A stretch of DNA of 64,000 nt from Oceanobacillus rekensis (GTDB taxonomy: Bacteria; Bacillota; Bacilli; Bacillales; Amphibacillaceae), in NCBI RefSeq assembly GCF_002153375.1, contig NZ_MTBQ01000002.1, positions 436,223-500,222 on the forward strand, read 5' to 3'. The position numbers and the translations under genes were made by a program. Shown here one piece after another: positions 7,798 through 17,514 of this stretch. Below the pieces are notes generated by a model. That model saw nothing but the letters and a program-made list of their open reading frames with translations. It made no database searches and had not been told where the DNA came from. Position 1 is the first letter of the stretch, and each line of letters begins with the position of its first letter.

Positions 7798-9121
7798 AGA
7801 ATAATAACAAACCAATTGATATAGGGATCAGGCTAAATAGTAGTATCATGACACAGAATCCCATAATGTCACGAACTTTCAGGCCGGCTATTGCCAATGC
7901 AGGCAGTGCCCAGAATGGTTGAATCATGTTTGTCCATGCGTCTCCCCATGCAACTGCCATGGCGGTTTTTGCTGTGTCTGCTCCGGTTTCAAGAGCTGCT
8001 TGAATCATAATTGGACCTTGAACTGCCCATTGACCTCCACCTGAGGGAACGAAGAAGTTCACAATACCTGCACTTATAAAGGCAAAAAACGGCAGTGTAT
8101 AATCAGTTGAAAAGCTGACGAACCATAATGACATTTGCTCCGATAAACCGGATGCAACCATCATCCCCATAATCCCTGCATAAAAGGGAAATTGAATAAT
8201 GATTCCTCCCGCATTTTTAACACCTTTATTAACTGTATCCAGAAAACGTCTTGGTGTTTTATGAAGAATGATTCCAAGAAATAGGAAAATAAAATTGACG
8301 ATATTGATATTTAAATCAAATCCGTTTGTCGCAAAATGATAGACAATATAAGCAAGTCCCATCAATCCGATTAAGAGAGAAACAATCTGGCTGTTTTCAA
8401 GCTTTTCAGCTGGTGTAGAAGGTAGTAATGTTTTTATTCCTTCCTCATTTTCGGAATCGGATTTCCATAATTGAGTATTCGTATTCGATAACGGATCTGT
8501 ACCCTTTAATAAATAGCGATTAAAAAAAGGTAAGGTAATAACTAAAGCAAGTACCATAAATATATTAAAGGGACTGAATATAGTTTCTATCACAGGAATT
8601 GTTCCCATCGCATCCTCTAAAAAATGCCCAGGTGTCGCAATGGTTAAAGGGATGGAGGCGGAAAAACCACCATGCCAGACGAGAAATCCGCTATAGGCAC
8701 TAGCGATTAACAAGCGATAGTCCACGGTGGGAACGCGTTTCGCAACATGGATGGCGAAGAGAGCGCCAACAACAAGTCCAAATCCATAATTAATCAAACA
8801 AGCAATACTGGCAACGAAAGTAACTAACATAATTGCCTGTCCAGGTGTATTTGCGAATTTACTAAGCTTCGCCAATATGTTTTTGACAAATGGCGTACTT
8901 GCTAAAATATAACCTGTAACAACAATCAATGACATTTGCATTGCAAAGGCTAGTAAATCCCAAAAACCAGTTCCCCAATGTTCAACCATCTGCACTGGTC
9001 CACTATCTGTAAAGAACACACCTAATAAAAACACGATAAAAGTTAAAATAATAGCAAATAGAAAAGCATCGGGTAAATAACGCTGGACCATCCGATCAAA
9101 AAATGAAGTTAACACTTTCAA
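7796..9121 (-). CDS. atoE: Short-chain fatty acid transporter, AtoE family
   Basis: A 441-residue integral membrane protein of the AtoE type. It opens with VLTSFFDRMVQRYLPDAFLF, and FVPSGGGQWAVQGPI lies near residue 355; both are family hallmarks. AtoE proteins import short-chain fatty acids such as acetoacetate or butyrate. The start is a TTG at 9119-9121, because the ATG just upstream is out of frame and stops at once; AGGGGGGATTATG precedes it. It is a single gene with its own terminator. No catabolic enzyme is encoded next to it, so the exact substrate is open. Confidence 0.85.
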   Translation of the reverse strand: MKVLTSFFDRMVQRYLPDAFLFAIILTFIVFLLGVFFTDSGPVQMVEHWGTGFWDLLAFAMQMSLIVVTGYILASTPFVKNILAKLSKFANTPGQAIMLVTFVASIACLINYGFGLVVGALFAIHVAKRVPTVDYRLLIASAYSGFLVWHGGFSASIPLTIATPGHFLEDAMGTIPVIETIFSPFNIFMVLALVITLPFFNRYLLKGTDPLSNTNTQLWKSDSENEEGIKTLLPSTPAEKLENSQIVSLLIGLMGLAYIVYHFATNGFDLNINIVNFIFLFLGIILHKTPRRFLDTVNKGVKNAGGIIIQFPFYAGIMGMMVASGLSEQMSLWFVSFSTDYTLPFFAFISAGIVNFFVPSGGGQWAVQGPIMIQAALETGADTAKTAMAVAWGDAWTNMIQPFWALPALAIAGLKVRDIMGFCVMILLFSLIPISIGLLLF

Positions 9122-9293
9122 AACATAATCCCCCCTAAATTAGTTTGTTTGCGCTTTCAGTGTTGTCGTTGATTTTGTGAGAAAAATATCAATCTAAAAA
9201 CATAGTATAGTTGATTATATGCTTGTCATCAAGTGGAAATTCGCAAAACACTAATTATACTGTCTAATCCTTATTTATATGAAAACTACTTAT

Positions 9294-9698
9294 CTAACCT
9301 TCCACTATCTTGACAACATACTTCCGGTTTCGTCTCGGTCCGTCAAACTCACAGAAGTAGACCCCCTGCCATGTACCAAGTACTAACTCGCCACCTGAAA
9401 TGATAAGTGTCTGTACATGTCCAACAGTACTTACCTTTAGGTGGGATGCTGTATTTCCTTCTAGATGTCTATCTTTTACATGTTCCCACGGATAAACTTC
9501 ATCCAGCCTCATCAACATGTCCCGTTTCACATCGGGGTCCGCATTCTCATTTACCGTAATACCTGCTGTTGTATGAAGAGAAGAGATAATCGCTATACCA
9601 TCTGTTATACCTTCATCACGAATCCACCCTTCAATTTCTCCAGTAATATCCACCATTTCTGAATGTTTTTTTGTGTCTAATTCAAATGTCTTTAACAT
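9294..9698 (-). CDS. yjbQ: YjbQ family protein (UPF0047)
   Basis: A 134-residue protein spanning the full family length. [19 protein letters not shown] (about residues 40-58) and [19 protein letters not shown] near the end are the conserved YjbQ signatures, including histidines that would bind metal. Members have been reported to show weak thiamine-phosphate synthase activity, but their real role is unsettled. It is a monocistronic soluble protein on the minus strand. AGAGGATGTGTGACTTTAT lies upstream of the ATG. Confidence 0.85.
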   Translation of the reverse strand: MLKTFELDTKKHSEMVDITGEIEGWIRDEGITDGIAIISSLHTTAGITVNENADPDVKRDMLMRLDEVYPWEHVKDRHLEGNTASHLKVSTVGHVQTLIISGGELVLGTWQGVYFCEFDGPRRNRKYVVKIVEG

Positions 9699-9748
9699 AT
9701 AAAGTCACACATCCTCTCACTAAAAAATATAAGTTTATTCTACAGGAA

Positions 9749-9775
9749 ATACGGGGTGCCTGTCACTCCCCGTAT
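9749..9775. repeat. Hairpin carrying the GTGCCTGTCACTC motif
   Basis: ATACGGGG and CCCCGTAT enclose TGCCTGTCACT. The same loop sequence recurs in the hairpin at 21787-21819. It lies between the divergent yjbQ and motA genes, so it is not an obvious terminator. Confidence 0.6.
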
Positions 9776-9875
9776 CTTGTCGAATAATCGTTATAGAGCT
9801 TCCACTATATGAGTGACGGCTAGTTTCGGCTTAGAGGAATGATTAATCAAAATATTCCACATTCCTGTGAATTAC

Positions 9876-9902
9876 TACACAGATTACAAATTGAACCGAT
9901 AA
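9876..9902 (+). promoter_or_regulatory. Probable SigD promoter of motAB
   Basis: TACA, 15 bases, then ACCGATAA. The SigD consensus is TAAA-N15-GCCGATAT. It ends about 45 bases before motA, which is a SigD-dependent operon in B. subtilis. Confidence 0.6.
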
Positions 9903-9947
9903 AAAGAGTAAGAACAATGGAATTTATATTCTAAAGGAGGTAGCCCC

Positions 9948-10733
9948 ATGGATAAGACGTCAATTATAGGTTTATTATTAGGACTCATTGCGGTTGGAGT
10001 AGGGATGGTGCTGAAGGGTGTAAGTATCATGGCAATTGTGAATCCCGCAGCAATCCTAATCATCCTTTTAGGAACTGTTGCAGCGGTAACTATTGCTTTT
10101 CCTGCAAGTGTCCTAAAGAAAGTTCCTGCTCTATTTAAAATCCTTTTTACGGAACAAAATGAAACAGACACAAAAGAACTGATTGCAATATTCGGTGAAT
10201 GGGCAAATCAGACGCGTAAAGAAGGCATTCTAGCACTGGAACAAAAGCTTGCTGAGGTAGATGACCCTTTTTTATCATCTGGATTACAACTTGCGATTGA
10301 TGGGCAGTCTCCAGATTTTATAAAAGATATTATGCTTGAAAAAATAGATGCAATGGAGCAAAGACATGAGGAGGGTGCAGCTATCTTCTCTCAGGCTGGT
10401 ACATATGCACCGACATTAGGAGTGCTTGGTGCGGTAATTGGACTGATTGCTGCATTAGGAGATATGTCAGACATAGATGCTCTCGGTCAAGCGATTTCTG
10501 CTGCATTTGTTGCAACCTTATTGGGAATTTTCACTGGTTATGTGTTATGGCATCCGTTTGCAAATAAATTACGCGAAAAGTCAAAAAAGGAAGTCTTGCA
10601 AAAGGAAATTATGATAGAAGGAATTCTTTCCATAACTACAGGAGATTCAAAAATGATTGTTAGAGAGAAACTTGGATCATTGCTTTCGAGTAAAGAATTG
10701 GCGGCAATAAAGCGGGCTGATACGAATGAGTAG
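9948..10733 (+). CDS. motA: Flagellar motor stator protein MotA
   Basis: A 261-residue stator subunit. It begins DKTSIIGLLLGLIAVGVGMV, and the segment GAAIFSQAGTYAPTLGVLGA (about residues 144-163) is nearly identical to B. subtilis MotA. Four membrane helices with a large cytoplasmic loop are visible. With MotB it forms the ion channel that drives rotor torque. The ATG follows AAAGGAGGTAGCCCC, an ideal ribosome-binding site. motB overlaps by eight bases. Resemblance is closer to proton-type MotA than to sodium-type MotP as I recall them, but ion use cannot be fixed from sequence alone. Confidence 0.93.
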   Translation: MDKTSIIGLLLGLIAVGVGMVLKGVSIMAIVNPAAILIILLGTVAAVTIAFPASVLKKVPALFKILFTEQNETDTKELIAIFGEWANQTRKEGILALEQKLAEVDDPFLSSGLQLAIDGQSPDFIKDIMLEKIDAMEQRHEEGAAIFSQAGTYAPTLGVLGAVIGLIAALGDMSDIDALGQAISAAFVATLLGIFTGYVLWHPFANKLREKSKKEVLQKEIMIEGILSITTGDSKMIVREKLGSLLSSKELAAIKRADTNE

Positions 10734-11493
10734 AAGGAAAAAGAAGAAACAAGCCCATATCGATGAATCTTGGCTGCTCCCATATTCCGATTTGCTTACA
10801 CTTCTAGTAGCGCTTTTTATCGTGTTATTTGCAATGAGTGATATTAACGTCCAAAAATATGAACAACTCGCTAGTGTGTTTCGTAGTGAATTCTCAAGCA
10901 GTGGAACTGGTATGTTAGAGCAAAACAATACACCGGTAGAATCCCCGCCAGCTGAAGAACTGCAGGAGGAAAAAAAAGAGGAAAAGGAATCGGACAGCAG
11001 ATCACAGGCTGAAGGTGAACTTCTTCGATTGGAACAGTTGCAATCAATGATCCAACATTATATCTATGAAAGTAGTCTTACAGATCAATTGGGAACCGAG
11101 TTAACGGATGAAGGGTTACTAATCACAATTGTAAATGATGTTTTCTTTGACTCTGGCAGTGCAGAAGTTAAAGCAGAAGGACAGCAAGTTGCGCAGGATG
11201 TTTCCGAACTTTTACACACAGATCCACCATACCAAATTGTAATTAGTGGTCATGCGGATGATGTTCCAATTGGTATATCCGAATTTAGCTCCAACTGGGA
11301 ACTTAGTGTTACAAGAGCACTCAATTTTATGCGGATTATTTTGGAGAACCAAAAGCTAGATCCCACGCTATTCAGTGCCAAAGGTTTCGGGGAGCATCAA
11401 CCCATTGTACCAAATACTAGTGATGAAAATCGCGCAAAAAACAGACGAGTGGAAGTATTGATCCTACCAAACTATGAAATAAACATCCCTTAA
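10726..11493 (+). CDS. motB: Flagellar motor stator protein MotB
   Basis: A 255-residue protein with a basic N-terminus, one membrane helix starting at SWLLPYSDLLTLLVALFIVL, an acidic linker, and an OmpA-like peptidoglycan-binding domain (ISGHADDVPIG to AKNRRVEVLIL). Asp22 in the helix is the ion-carrying residue. It anchors the stator to the wall. It overlaps motA by eight bases. In this salt-adapted type of host the ion could be hydrogen or sodium; overall the helix looks like proton-type MotB. Confidence 0.92.
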   Translation: MSRRKKKKQAHIDESWLLPYSDLLTLLVALFIVLFAMSDINVQKYEQLASVFRSEFSSSGTGMLEQNNTPVESPPAEELQEEKKEEKESDSRSQAEGELLRLEQLQSMIQHYIYESSLTDQLGTELTDEGLLITIVNDVFFDSGSAEVKAEGQQVAQDVSELLHTDPPYQIVISGHADDVPIGISEFSSNWELSVTRALNFMRIILENQKLDPTLFSAKGFGEHQPIVPNTSDENRAKNRRVEVLILPNYEINIP

Positions 11494-11667
11494 TAATCTA
11501 GTTCTGTTAGATGTCTATTTTAAAGACTGTTTTCACATAGATTGGGACTCCGCACTGCTCATACCAGCGAAATGACTTGTTGTTATCTAACCCGTTGTCG
11601 AGATAAACTGCGAACTAAGATAGGCAACTTAAGAGAAACTTACTAATATATGAAAGAAGGAAAAGTA

Positions 11668-13362
11668 TTGAAGAAGTTATATAATTTTAAAAGTATTCGT
11701 TCAAGAGTTTTTTCTGGTTTTGCAGTTCTGATTATTCTCTTGTTTATTTTTATCTTATTTAATTCAACTATGATTCGTACTACAAATGAACAAACAAGGG
11801 AAATCATGGATTATCAACTATCCTTGCTGATTGTCGATGAAAACCTGGCGAATAATATGGCAATACGCGAAGCTTACTTAAGAGGCTATCTATTATTTGA
11901 TGATGAAAATGAAAAGAATAAATTTAATGATTCACTTGCAGCGTCGTTTGAATTAGAAGAAGAATTACTGGCGTTAAATGACAGTAAAGAGAACAGGGAG
12001 CTTGTCGATAAAAAAATCGAATGGGGTACCCTGACAGATGAAATCATTGCACTATATGAAAATGGAAATCAAGATGAAGCACTAGATTTGATGATGAACG
12101 ATCTAAGTCCACTTACAGATGAAATCATTGATTATATGCTCGCGGCAGCTAAAAACAGGGAAGCGATAATTACTGGTCTAGGTGATGATATTATTGAAAA
12201 TGGCACATCAAACTTCACTACAATGATTGTATTCGGTGTAATTATAGTTATCGTAGCAATTGTCTCAGCATTACTTACAAGCAGAAGTATTACGAAGCCG
12301 ATTAATGCTGTCATGCAACGGATGAAGTTAGTTTCTAGCGGAGATATTAGCCAAGAACCACTCGAAGTTTCGACAAAAGATGAAACCGGTCAGCTTATTA
12401 TTTCAACGAATGAGATGAGCCAAGATTTAAAAAATATCGTTACAAAAATTAACGAAGTATCTGAACTTTTATCAAGTCAGGGGGAAGAACTAACAAGCTC
12501 TGCCAACGAAGTAAAGGCGGGTTCTGATCAGGTGGCAATCACGATGGATGAATTAGCGACTGGATCTGAAGCACAGGCAAACAGTGCGAGTGATTTAGCT
12601 AATGTTATGGGTATATTCTCTAAGAAGGTTGAGGAAGCAAAAGATAAGGGTGAAAGTGTTCATTCACATTCAAATAATGTCTTAGAAAAACTAAGAATTG
12701 GTGGCCAGCTTATGGCAAATTCTAACGATCAAATGAAGAAAATTAATCAACTCGTTAAAATTTCTGTTCAAAAGGTTCAAGGACTTGATTCACAATCACA
12801 GGAGATTTCCAAGCTGATTTCGGTTATTCAGGAAATTGCTGGGCAAACGAACTTGCTTGCTTTGAATGCAGCAATTGAAGCAGCAAGAGCTGGGGAACAT
12901 GGTAAAGGTTTCGCTGTTGTAGCAGATGAAGTCCGGAAACTTGCTGAGCAGGTATCTGCTTCTGTAGGGGATATTACGGGAATTGTTGATACAATCCAGA
13001 CAGAGACAAGTAGTGTAACAACTTCACTGGAAGGCGGTTATAAAGAAGTGGAACAGGGTACATATCAAATCCAGTCAACCGCTGAAATGTTAGAAGAAGT
13101 TGAAGTGTCTATAGGAACAATGGTAACAGACATTAATACGGTAATAGAAAATCTTTTGGAGATTGCAGATAGCACCAAACAGGTGAATAATTCCGTCGAA
13201 GAGATTGCCTCTGTTTCAGAAGAGTCTGCAGCAGGTGTCGAGGAAATTGCTGCTTCAACAGAACAAACAAGCAGTTCTATGGAAGAAGTTGCCGCAAGCA
13301 CCGAACAGCTTGCAAATTCTGCAGAAGAATTAAATGATCTTATTCGACACTTTAAGTTATAG
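11668..13362 (+). CDS. Methyl-accepting chemotaxis protein
   Basis: A chemoreceptor of 564 residues. Residues about 12-34 form the first membrane helix, followed by about 150 extracellular residues that look like a four-helix-bundle sensor, a second helix ([20 protein letters not shown]), a HAMP domain and a long cytoplasmic helical hairpin. The tip [20 protein letters not shown] is the universal CheA/CheW contact. The start is set at the TTG at 11668, which has AGAAGGAAAAG upstream; an in-frame ATG at 11650 has none. It lies between motB and cheX. The ligand is unknown. Confidence 0.88.
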   Translation: MKKLYNFKSIRSRVFSGFAVLIILLFIFILFNSTMIRTTNEQTREIMDYQLSLLIVDENLANNMAIREAYLRGYLLFDDENEKNKFNDSLAASFELEEELLALNDSKENRELVDKKIEWGTLTDEIIALYENGNQDEALDLMMNDLSPLTDEIIDYMLAAAKNREAIITGLGDDIIENGTSNFTTMIVFGVIIVIVAIVSALLTSRSITKPINAVMQRMKLVSSGDISQEPLEVSTKDETGQLIISTNEMSQDLKNIVTKINEVSELLSSQGEELTSSANEVKAGSDQVAITMDELATGSEAQANSASDLANVMGIFSKKVEEAKDKGESVHSHSNNVLEKLRIGGQLMANSNDQMKKINQLVKISVQKVQGLDSQSQEISKLISVIQEIAGQTNLLALNAAIEAARAGEHGKGFAVVADEVRKLAEQVSASVGDITGIVDTIQTETSSVTTSLEGGYKEVEQGTYQIQSTAEMLEEVEVSIGTMVTDINTVIENLLEIADSTKQVNNSVEEIASVSEESAAGVEEIAASTEQTSSSMEEVAASTEQLANSAEELNDLIRHFKL

Positions 13363-13438
13363 TACACTGGTTTAATTGCTAACGACTATATCCACTAGCC
13401 TGTCCGAGTAACAATTTTTTATTGAGGAGGATCTTCCA

Positions 13439-13903
13439 TTGTCATTAACTATAAAAGAACGAAATCAGTCAGTTACAACATTGCTGAATGGTATGAACAA
13501 ATCGCTTGCGTCAATTGTTCCGATGGACTATCAATTGTCAAAACCTGGATTGCTAGGGAAAACATTAAGTCTTCAATTTGGGGTTCTTATCGGTTTTACA
13601 GGAGCTTTAAGAGGTAAATTAATTCTAGCTGCAGATTTATCTGTTTTCGCATCCGTTGGGGAGGCCATGTTTGGTATGGTGGTTGAAGGTGAAATGCTCA
13701 CATCATTTAGCGGGGAATTTGGTAACATGCTTGCTGGAAATCTTTCTACAACGATAGGAGATAACGGAATGGTAATAGATATCACAGCACCAACCATCAT
13801 GCAAGGAAATACTAGATTATCAGGTTATGACAAGGCAATTCATCTTACTGCCAGTTTAATAAATACAGGGGATTTGGATATTTACTTACTATTGGACCAA
13901 TAA
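13439..13903 (+). CDS. cheX: Chemotaxis phosphatase CheX
   Basis: A 154-residue protein of the CheC/CheX/FliY class. SGEFGNMLAGN carries the ExxN phosphatase pair, Glu93 and Asn96. CheX dephosphorylates CheY-P and usually works as a dimer in the cytoplasm. The start is a TTG with TGAGGAGGATCTTCCA upstream. It sits between a chemoreceptor and cheA but has its own terminator. B. subtilis itself uses CheC, CheD and FliY and has no such arrangement. Confidence 0.82.
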   Translation: MSLTIKERNQSVTTLLNGMNKSLASIVPMDYQLSKPGLLGKTLSLQFGVLIGFTGALRGKLILAADLSVFASVGEAMFGMVVEGEMLTSFSGEFGNMLAGNLSTTIGDNGMVIDITAPTIMQGNTRLSGYDKAIHLTASLINTGDLDIYLLLDQ

Positions 13904-13911
13904 AGTCTATT

Positions 13912-13951
13912 AAAACAGGAAACGAACGATTAATTACGTTTCCTGTTTTTT
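13912..13951 (+). terminator. Terminator of cheX
   Basis: AAAACAGGAAACG and CGTTTCCTGTTTT pair perfectly over 13 bases and run into a T-rich tail. Confidence 0.88.
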
Positions 13952-14004
13952 ATTTAACTTCATGCTTGTATTTGTAATTTAAACTACATAAACCTAAATC
14001 GATT

Positions 14005-14012
14005 ACCGATAT
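14005..14012 (+). promoter_or_regulatory. Possible SigD -10 element of cheA
   Basis: ACCGATAT matches the SigD -10 box (GCCGATAT). No TAAA lies at the usual 15-base distance; the nearest leaves a 12-base gap. cheA follows after about 130 bases and is separated from cheX by a terminator, so a promoter is expected here. Confidence 0.35.
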
Positions 14013-14142
14013 AAAAAGTAGTATTTCAACTAAAATATTTGTAAGATTCAATTGTGAACAATAAGTTTATCAGCTATCCTTAAATAGATTCAGTAGAAAA
14101 GGCAGTTATACATAACGAATTAGTAGAGAAAGGAAATACGCT

Positions 14143-16179
14143 ATGGAAGCAGATCAATATTTGGAAATGTTTTTGGACGAAAGCCGTGAACATTTACAAG
14201 CAGTAAATGATAATATACTTAAATTAGAAAAACAGCCCCACGATCTGGATCTCGTAAATGAAATTTTTCGGTCAGCCCATACATTAAAGGGAATGGCTGC
14301 TACGATGGGGTATGAGGATATCACATCCTTAACACATAAAATGGAAAATGTCCTAGACATGATTCGTAATCGTCAACTAACTGTTTCAACAACGATTATT
14401 GATATTGTTTTTTCAGCAATTGAATATTTGGAAGACATGGTAAAAGCTATCGGTGAAGGTAATGATGGGAAAAAGGATGTAACTGGATTAGTTCATCAAC
14501 TAGATCAGATTGAAAAAGGTGGGCAAGTCACTACAGCTGCACAATCAAACACTGTAGAAGAAGAGAATTTGATTAACTTTGATGAACTCGGTCTTGATGA
14601 ATTTCAGATTACGATAATTGAACAGGCAAAGGAGCAGGGATTTTCCCCTTATCAAATAACAGTTACATTGACGGATGAGTGTATTTTAAAAGGTGCACGT
14701 GCTTATATGGTTTTTGAGTCGTTGGAAGAGCAGGGGGAAATTATTCGTACCAACCCTTCTGTTGAAGAAATTGAAGAAGGCGACTTTGCCCAAAGCTTTT
14801 CTATAATTTTCCTTTCAAAAGAAGGAGTAGACATAATTAAAACGGTAATTGTAAAGGTTTCAGAGGTGAAAGAGGTGGAGATTAGCAATCTTGCCTCACT
14901 TTCAAACGTTAATCAACCAAGTAGTGATATGCCAGATTATGAAGAAGAGAATACGTCTTCCCAGATAATAAATGAAGAAACGGCAGCTACAATCGAAAAG
15001 ACAACTCAGGCAGAGTCAAGCGGTCATACTTCTAAAACAATTCGCGTTAATCTGGAGAAAATTGATGATCTGCTGAATTTATTTGAGGAAGTGGTTATTG
15101 ATCGAAGCAGATTAGAAGTGATTGCGGAAAGCCTCAGCAATCAGGCTCTAACGGATACAGTGGAGCATATGAGGCGTGTATCTACAGATATGCAAAGCCT
15201 TATATTGGCAATGAGAATGGTTCCGATTGAACAGGTATTTAATCGTTTTCCACGCATGATTCGTGGGCTTGCCAGAGATTTAAACAAAAAAATAAATCTT
15301 GAGATAATTGGTGCAGACACGGAACTTGATCGAACGGTTATCGATGAAATTGGAGATCCTTTAGTACACTTAATTCGTAACTCTGCTGATCATGGAATTG
15401 AATTACCAGAGATACGAAAACAGTCTGGAAAGTCTGAGGAAGGTAATTTAATATTACGGGCATTTCATAGTGGCAATCATGTCTTTATAGAAATTGAAGA
15501 TGATGGTGCGGGAATCAATCGGGGAAAAGTTCAGGCTAAAGCAATTGAAAATGGACTTATTTCTGCTTCTGAGGCAGAAATATTAACAGATGATCAAATA
15601 GCTAATTTTATTCTTTCTTCCGGTTTTAGTACAGCGGACAAAGTATCGAACGTTTCTGGACGTGGAGTTGGACTTGATGTTGTAAAAAGTAAAATTGAAT
15701 CACTTGGTGGTCAAATTACTATCGAGTCCAAAGCTGGAAAGGGAAGTGTTTTTTCCATCCAATTGCCATTAACACTTTCTATTATTGCAACCCTGCTTGT
15801 TAAGGTGAAGCAGGAAACCTATGCAGTTCCATTATCGAGTATTATTGAAACAGTCATACTCAAAAAAAAGCAGATGATGTATGCACATGGCAAGAAAGTG
15901 ATGGACTTCAGGGGTAAGATTGTTCCACTTGTTTCCTTGGCAGCCGTATTTGACGTACAGGAAGAAGAGGAAAGCGATACGAACGTATACTCCGTTGTTA
16001 TTGTAAAAAAAGGAGAAAAGCTTACCGGATTAATTGTGGATTCCTTTATTGGCCAGAAAGAAGTTGTTTTGAAATCACTTGGAAACTATTTGAAGGATGT
16101 TTTCGCAATTTCGGGTGCAACCATTTTAGGTGATGGTGAAGTCGCTTTAATCCTTGATCCGAATGCATTGATAAAGTGA
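14143..16179 (+). CDS. cheA: Chemotaxis histidine kinase CheA
   Basis: A 678-residue kinase with the full domain order. P1 carries phospho-accepting His46 in FRSAHTLKGMAATMG. A P2-like section lies near residues 150-250. P3 dimerisation starts at VNLEKIDDLLNLFEEVVIDR. P4 ATPase has HLIRNSADHGIE (N box) and GRGVGLDVVK (G box). P5 is a CheW-like domain at the C-terminus. It phosphorylates CheY and CheB in receptor arrays. The start ATG has AGAAAGGAAATACGCT upstream. cheW follows after 18 bases. Whether a second cheA exists in a fla/che operon elsewhere cannot be told here. Confidence 0.94.
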   Translation: MEADQYLEMFLDESREHLQAVNDNILKLEKQPHDLDLVNEIFRSAHTLKGMAATMGYEDITSLTHKMENVLDMIRNRQLTVSTTIIDIVFSAIEYLEDMVKAIGEGNDGKKDVTGLVHQLDQIEKGGQVTTAAQSNTVEEENLINFDELGLDEFQITIIEQAKEQGFSPYQITVTLTDECILKGARAYMVFESLEEQGEIIRTNPSVEEIEEGDFAQSFSIIFLSKEGVDIIKTVIVKVSEVKEVEISNLASLSNVNQPSSDMPDYEEENTSSQIINEETAATIEKTTQAESSGHTSKTIRVNLEKIDDLLNLFEEVVIDRSRLEVIAESLSNQALTDTVEHMRRVSTDMQSLILAMRMVPIEQVFNRFPRMIRGLARDLNKKINLEIIGADTELDRTVIDEIGDPLVHLIRNSADHGIELPEIRKQSGKSEEGNLILRAFHSGNHVFIEIEDDGAGINRGKVQAKAIENGLISASEAEILTDDQIANFILSSGFSTADKVSNVSGRGVGLDVVKSKIESLGGQITIESKAGKGSVFSIQLPLTLSIIATLLVKVKQETYAVPLSSIIETVILKKKQMMYAHGKKVMDFRGKIVPLVSLAAVFDVQEEEESDTNVYSVVIVKKGEKLTGLIVDSFIGQKEVVLKSLGNYLKDVFAISGATILGDGEVALILDPNALIK

Positions 16180-16197
16180 TATTAGGAGGTTTATAAA

Positions 16198-16662
16198 TTG
16201 GCTGAGATAACTAAGTTCATTGTATTTAAAGTGCAGGACCAGTCTTTTGGAGTTAATGTCCAACAGGTTATATCGATTGAAAGAGTAAAGGAAATAACGC
16301 ACGTCCCACGAACATCGCATTTTATTAAAGGGGTCATGGAATTACGAGGAGAAACTACCCCTATCATTGATTTGAAAGAAAGGCTTTTGCTTACTGAAAC
16401 AGATATAACTGATGACAGTCGCATTCTCGTTGTTTCGGTACTGGATATGCAAGTAGGTTTGATTGTTGATGAAGCAACGGAAGTAAAAGATATTGATCAA
16501 GAGATGATCCAGCCAGCACCAGAATTAGTTGCTGGCGTTCATAATACCTTTATAAAAGGAGTAGCAAAAATAGATGGAAATCTATTAATTTTACTTGATT
16601 TGGAACGGATTGTAGATCTTGAAGAAACAAATGAATTACGTGAGGTAATTGTAGAAGAGTAA
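16198..16662 (+). CDS. cheW: Chemotaxis coupling protein CheW
   Basis: A 154-residue SH3-like adaptor that links chemoreceptors to CheA. FIVFKVQDQSFGVNVQQVIS at the N-terminus and FIKGVMELRGETTPIIDLKE (about residues 42-61) are typical CheW. The TTG start follows TTAGGAGGTTTATAAA, and the gene is 18 bases after cheA, so the two are co-transcribed. A terminator follows. Confidence 0.93.
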   Translation: MAEITKFIVFKVQDQSFGVNVQQVISIERVKEITHVPRTSHFIKGVMELRGETTPIIDLKERLLLTETDITDDSRILVVSVLDMQVGLIVDEATEVKDIDQEMIQPAPELVAGVHNTFIKGVAKIDGNLLILLDLERIVDLEETNELREVIVEE

Positions 16663-16681
16663 GTGATTGATAGCATGATAA

Positions 16682-16716
16682 AAGGGAGTACGAAGTTTAA
16701 AACTTTGTGCTCCCTT
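16682..16716 (+). terminator. Terminator of cheAW
   Basis: AAGGGAG and CTCCCTT close a long, slightly imperfect stem with further pairing inside. ATATTTTATT follows. Confidence 0.75.
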
Positions 16717-16734
16717 CATATTTTATTCTATGCC

Positions 16735-17157
16735 TTTACTTCGCAGTTGAGATAAAATGCGAAGTAACTGCTGGTTTTCTATCTGTATGCAGAAACTTCG
16801 GCGACGCTCTTGGACTTCGCTTTCCGCGGACGGCTGGTGAGCGAACTTGCGCTAAAGCGCTGCGTTGTCTCACCGATGCCTTTCCTCCCGCTGGAGTCTA
16901 CGTATATTTCCCAGAGCTAGTTAGAAGTTGACAAATTATTAACTGAATTAGTGATTGTTAAAAAATCTGATTACTTCATCAGTCCGGGTGAGCGAAGGGC
17001 GGTGACTCCTGCGGGAAAAGCACGTGTCTGAAGACCCCACAGAGTGGTTTTCTCGAGGAGGGCTTGAGGCCGTGCCCTAAGGTCCGCATTCGCTCGTAGC
17101 GATCTCGGACGGCAGTAAAAGCACATACTAGCAGTTACTTCGCAGTTTATAGAAAGA
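16735..17157. repeat. Repeat family A, copy 1: GC-rich element with inverted ends
   Basis: This GC-rich block in the 852-base gap between cheW and the MFS gene has no supported ORF. GCGAAGTAACTGCT at 16759-16772 is the exact reverse complement of 17130-17143, giving 14-bp terminal inverted repeats on a roughly 385-bp element. Inside are two halves in opposite orientation. The left half (16794-16918) ends in a 43-base stretch identical to 59005-59047. The right half (16978-17120) contains GGCGGTGACTCCTGCGGG, also at 53487-53504. A hairpin sits at 16736-16767. The remaining 17158-17514 is AT-rich and shows nothing but a presumed promoter. Confidence 0.75.
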
Positions 17158-17514
17158 GTACAGCATCATGTTAACCATCTGCTAATTAATTAGAAACCGT
17201 TCCCTAGATAGTTTGTTTGACAACTAAACTAATATAGAAATAGCAGTTCGTTAACTATTATTATTTCGTCAATAGAGATTAATATGTTGTTTAATTTTGA
17301 AAATAATAAAAACGTCATGGTAGCTTATTCGTGTAAGAAGCTGTATTTCCTGGGAAATATAGTAGGAAAAGCTGATAAATGTAGAATTTTGATGTAATCA
17401 TCATAGTAAATTAATAGATCTATTTGTGGAGTGAAATACCTGTTTTCAAAGAAAGATTATAGTATACTATGTGAGTAAATATGTTCATCTATAATTAATA
17501 GGAAGTGGATCCAG

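Noticed and set aside
11494..11667. SigD promoter ahead of the chemoreceptor gene
   Set aside because: TAAA occurs but no CCGATA-like -10 box lies at the right distance.
16707..16931. 74-codon frame in the cheW downstream gap
   Set aside because: It is made entirely of repeat family A sequence and lacks a ribosome-binding site.
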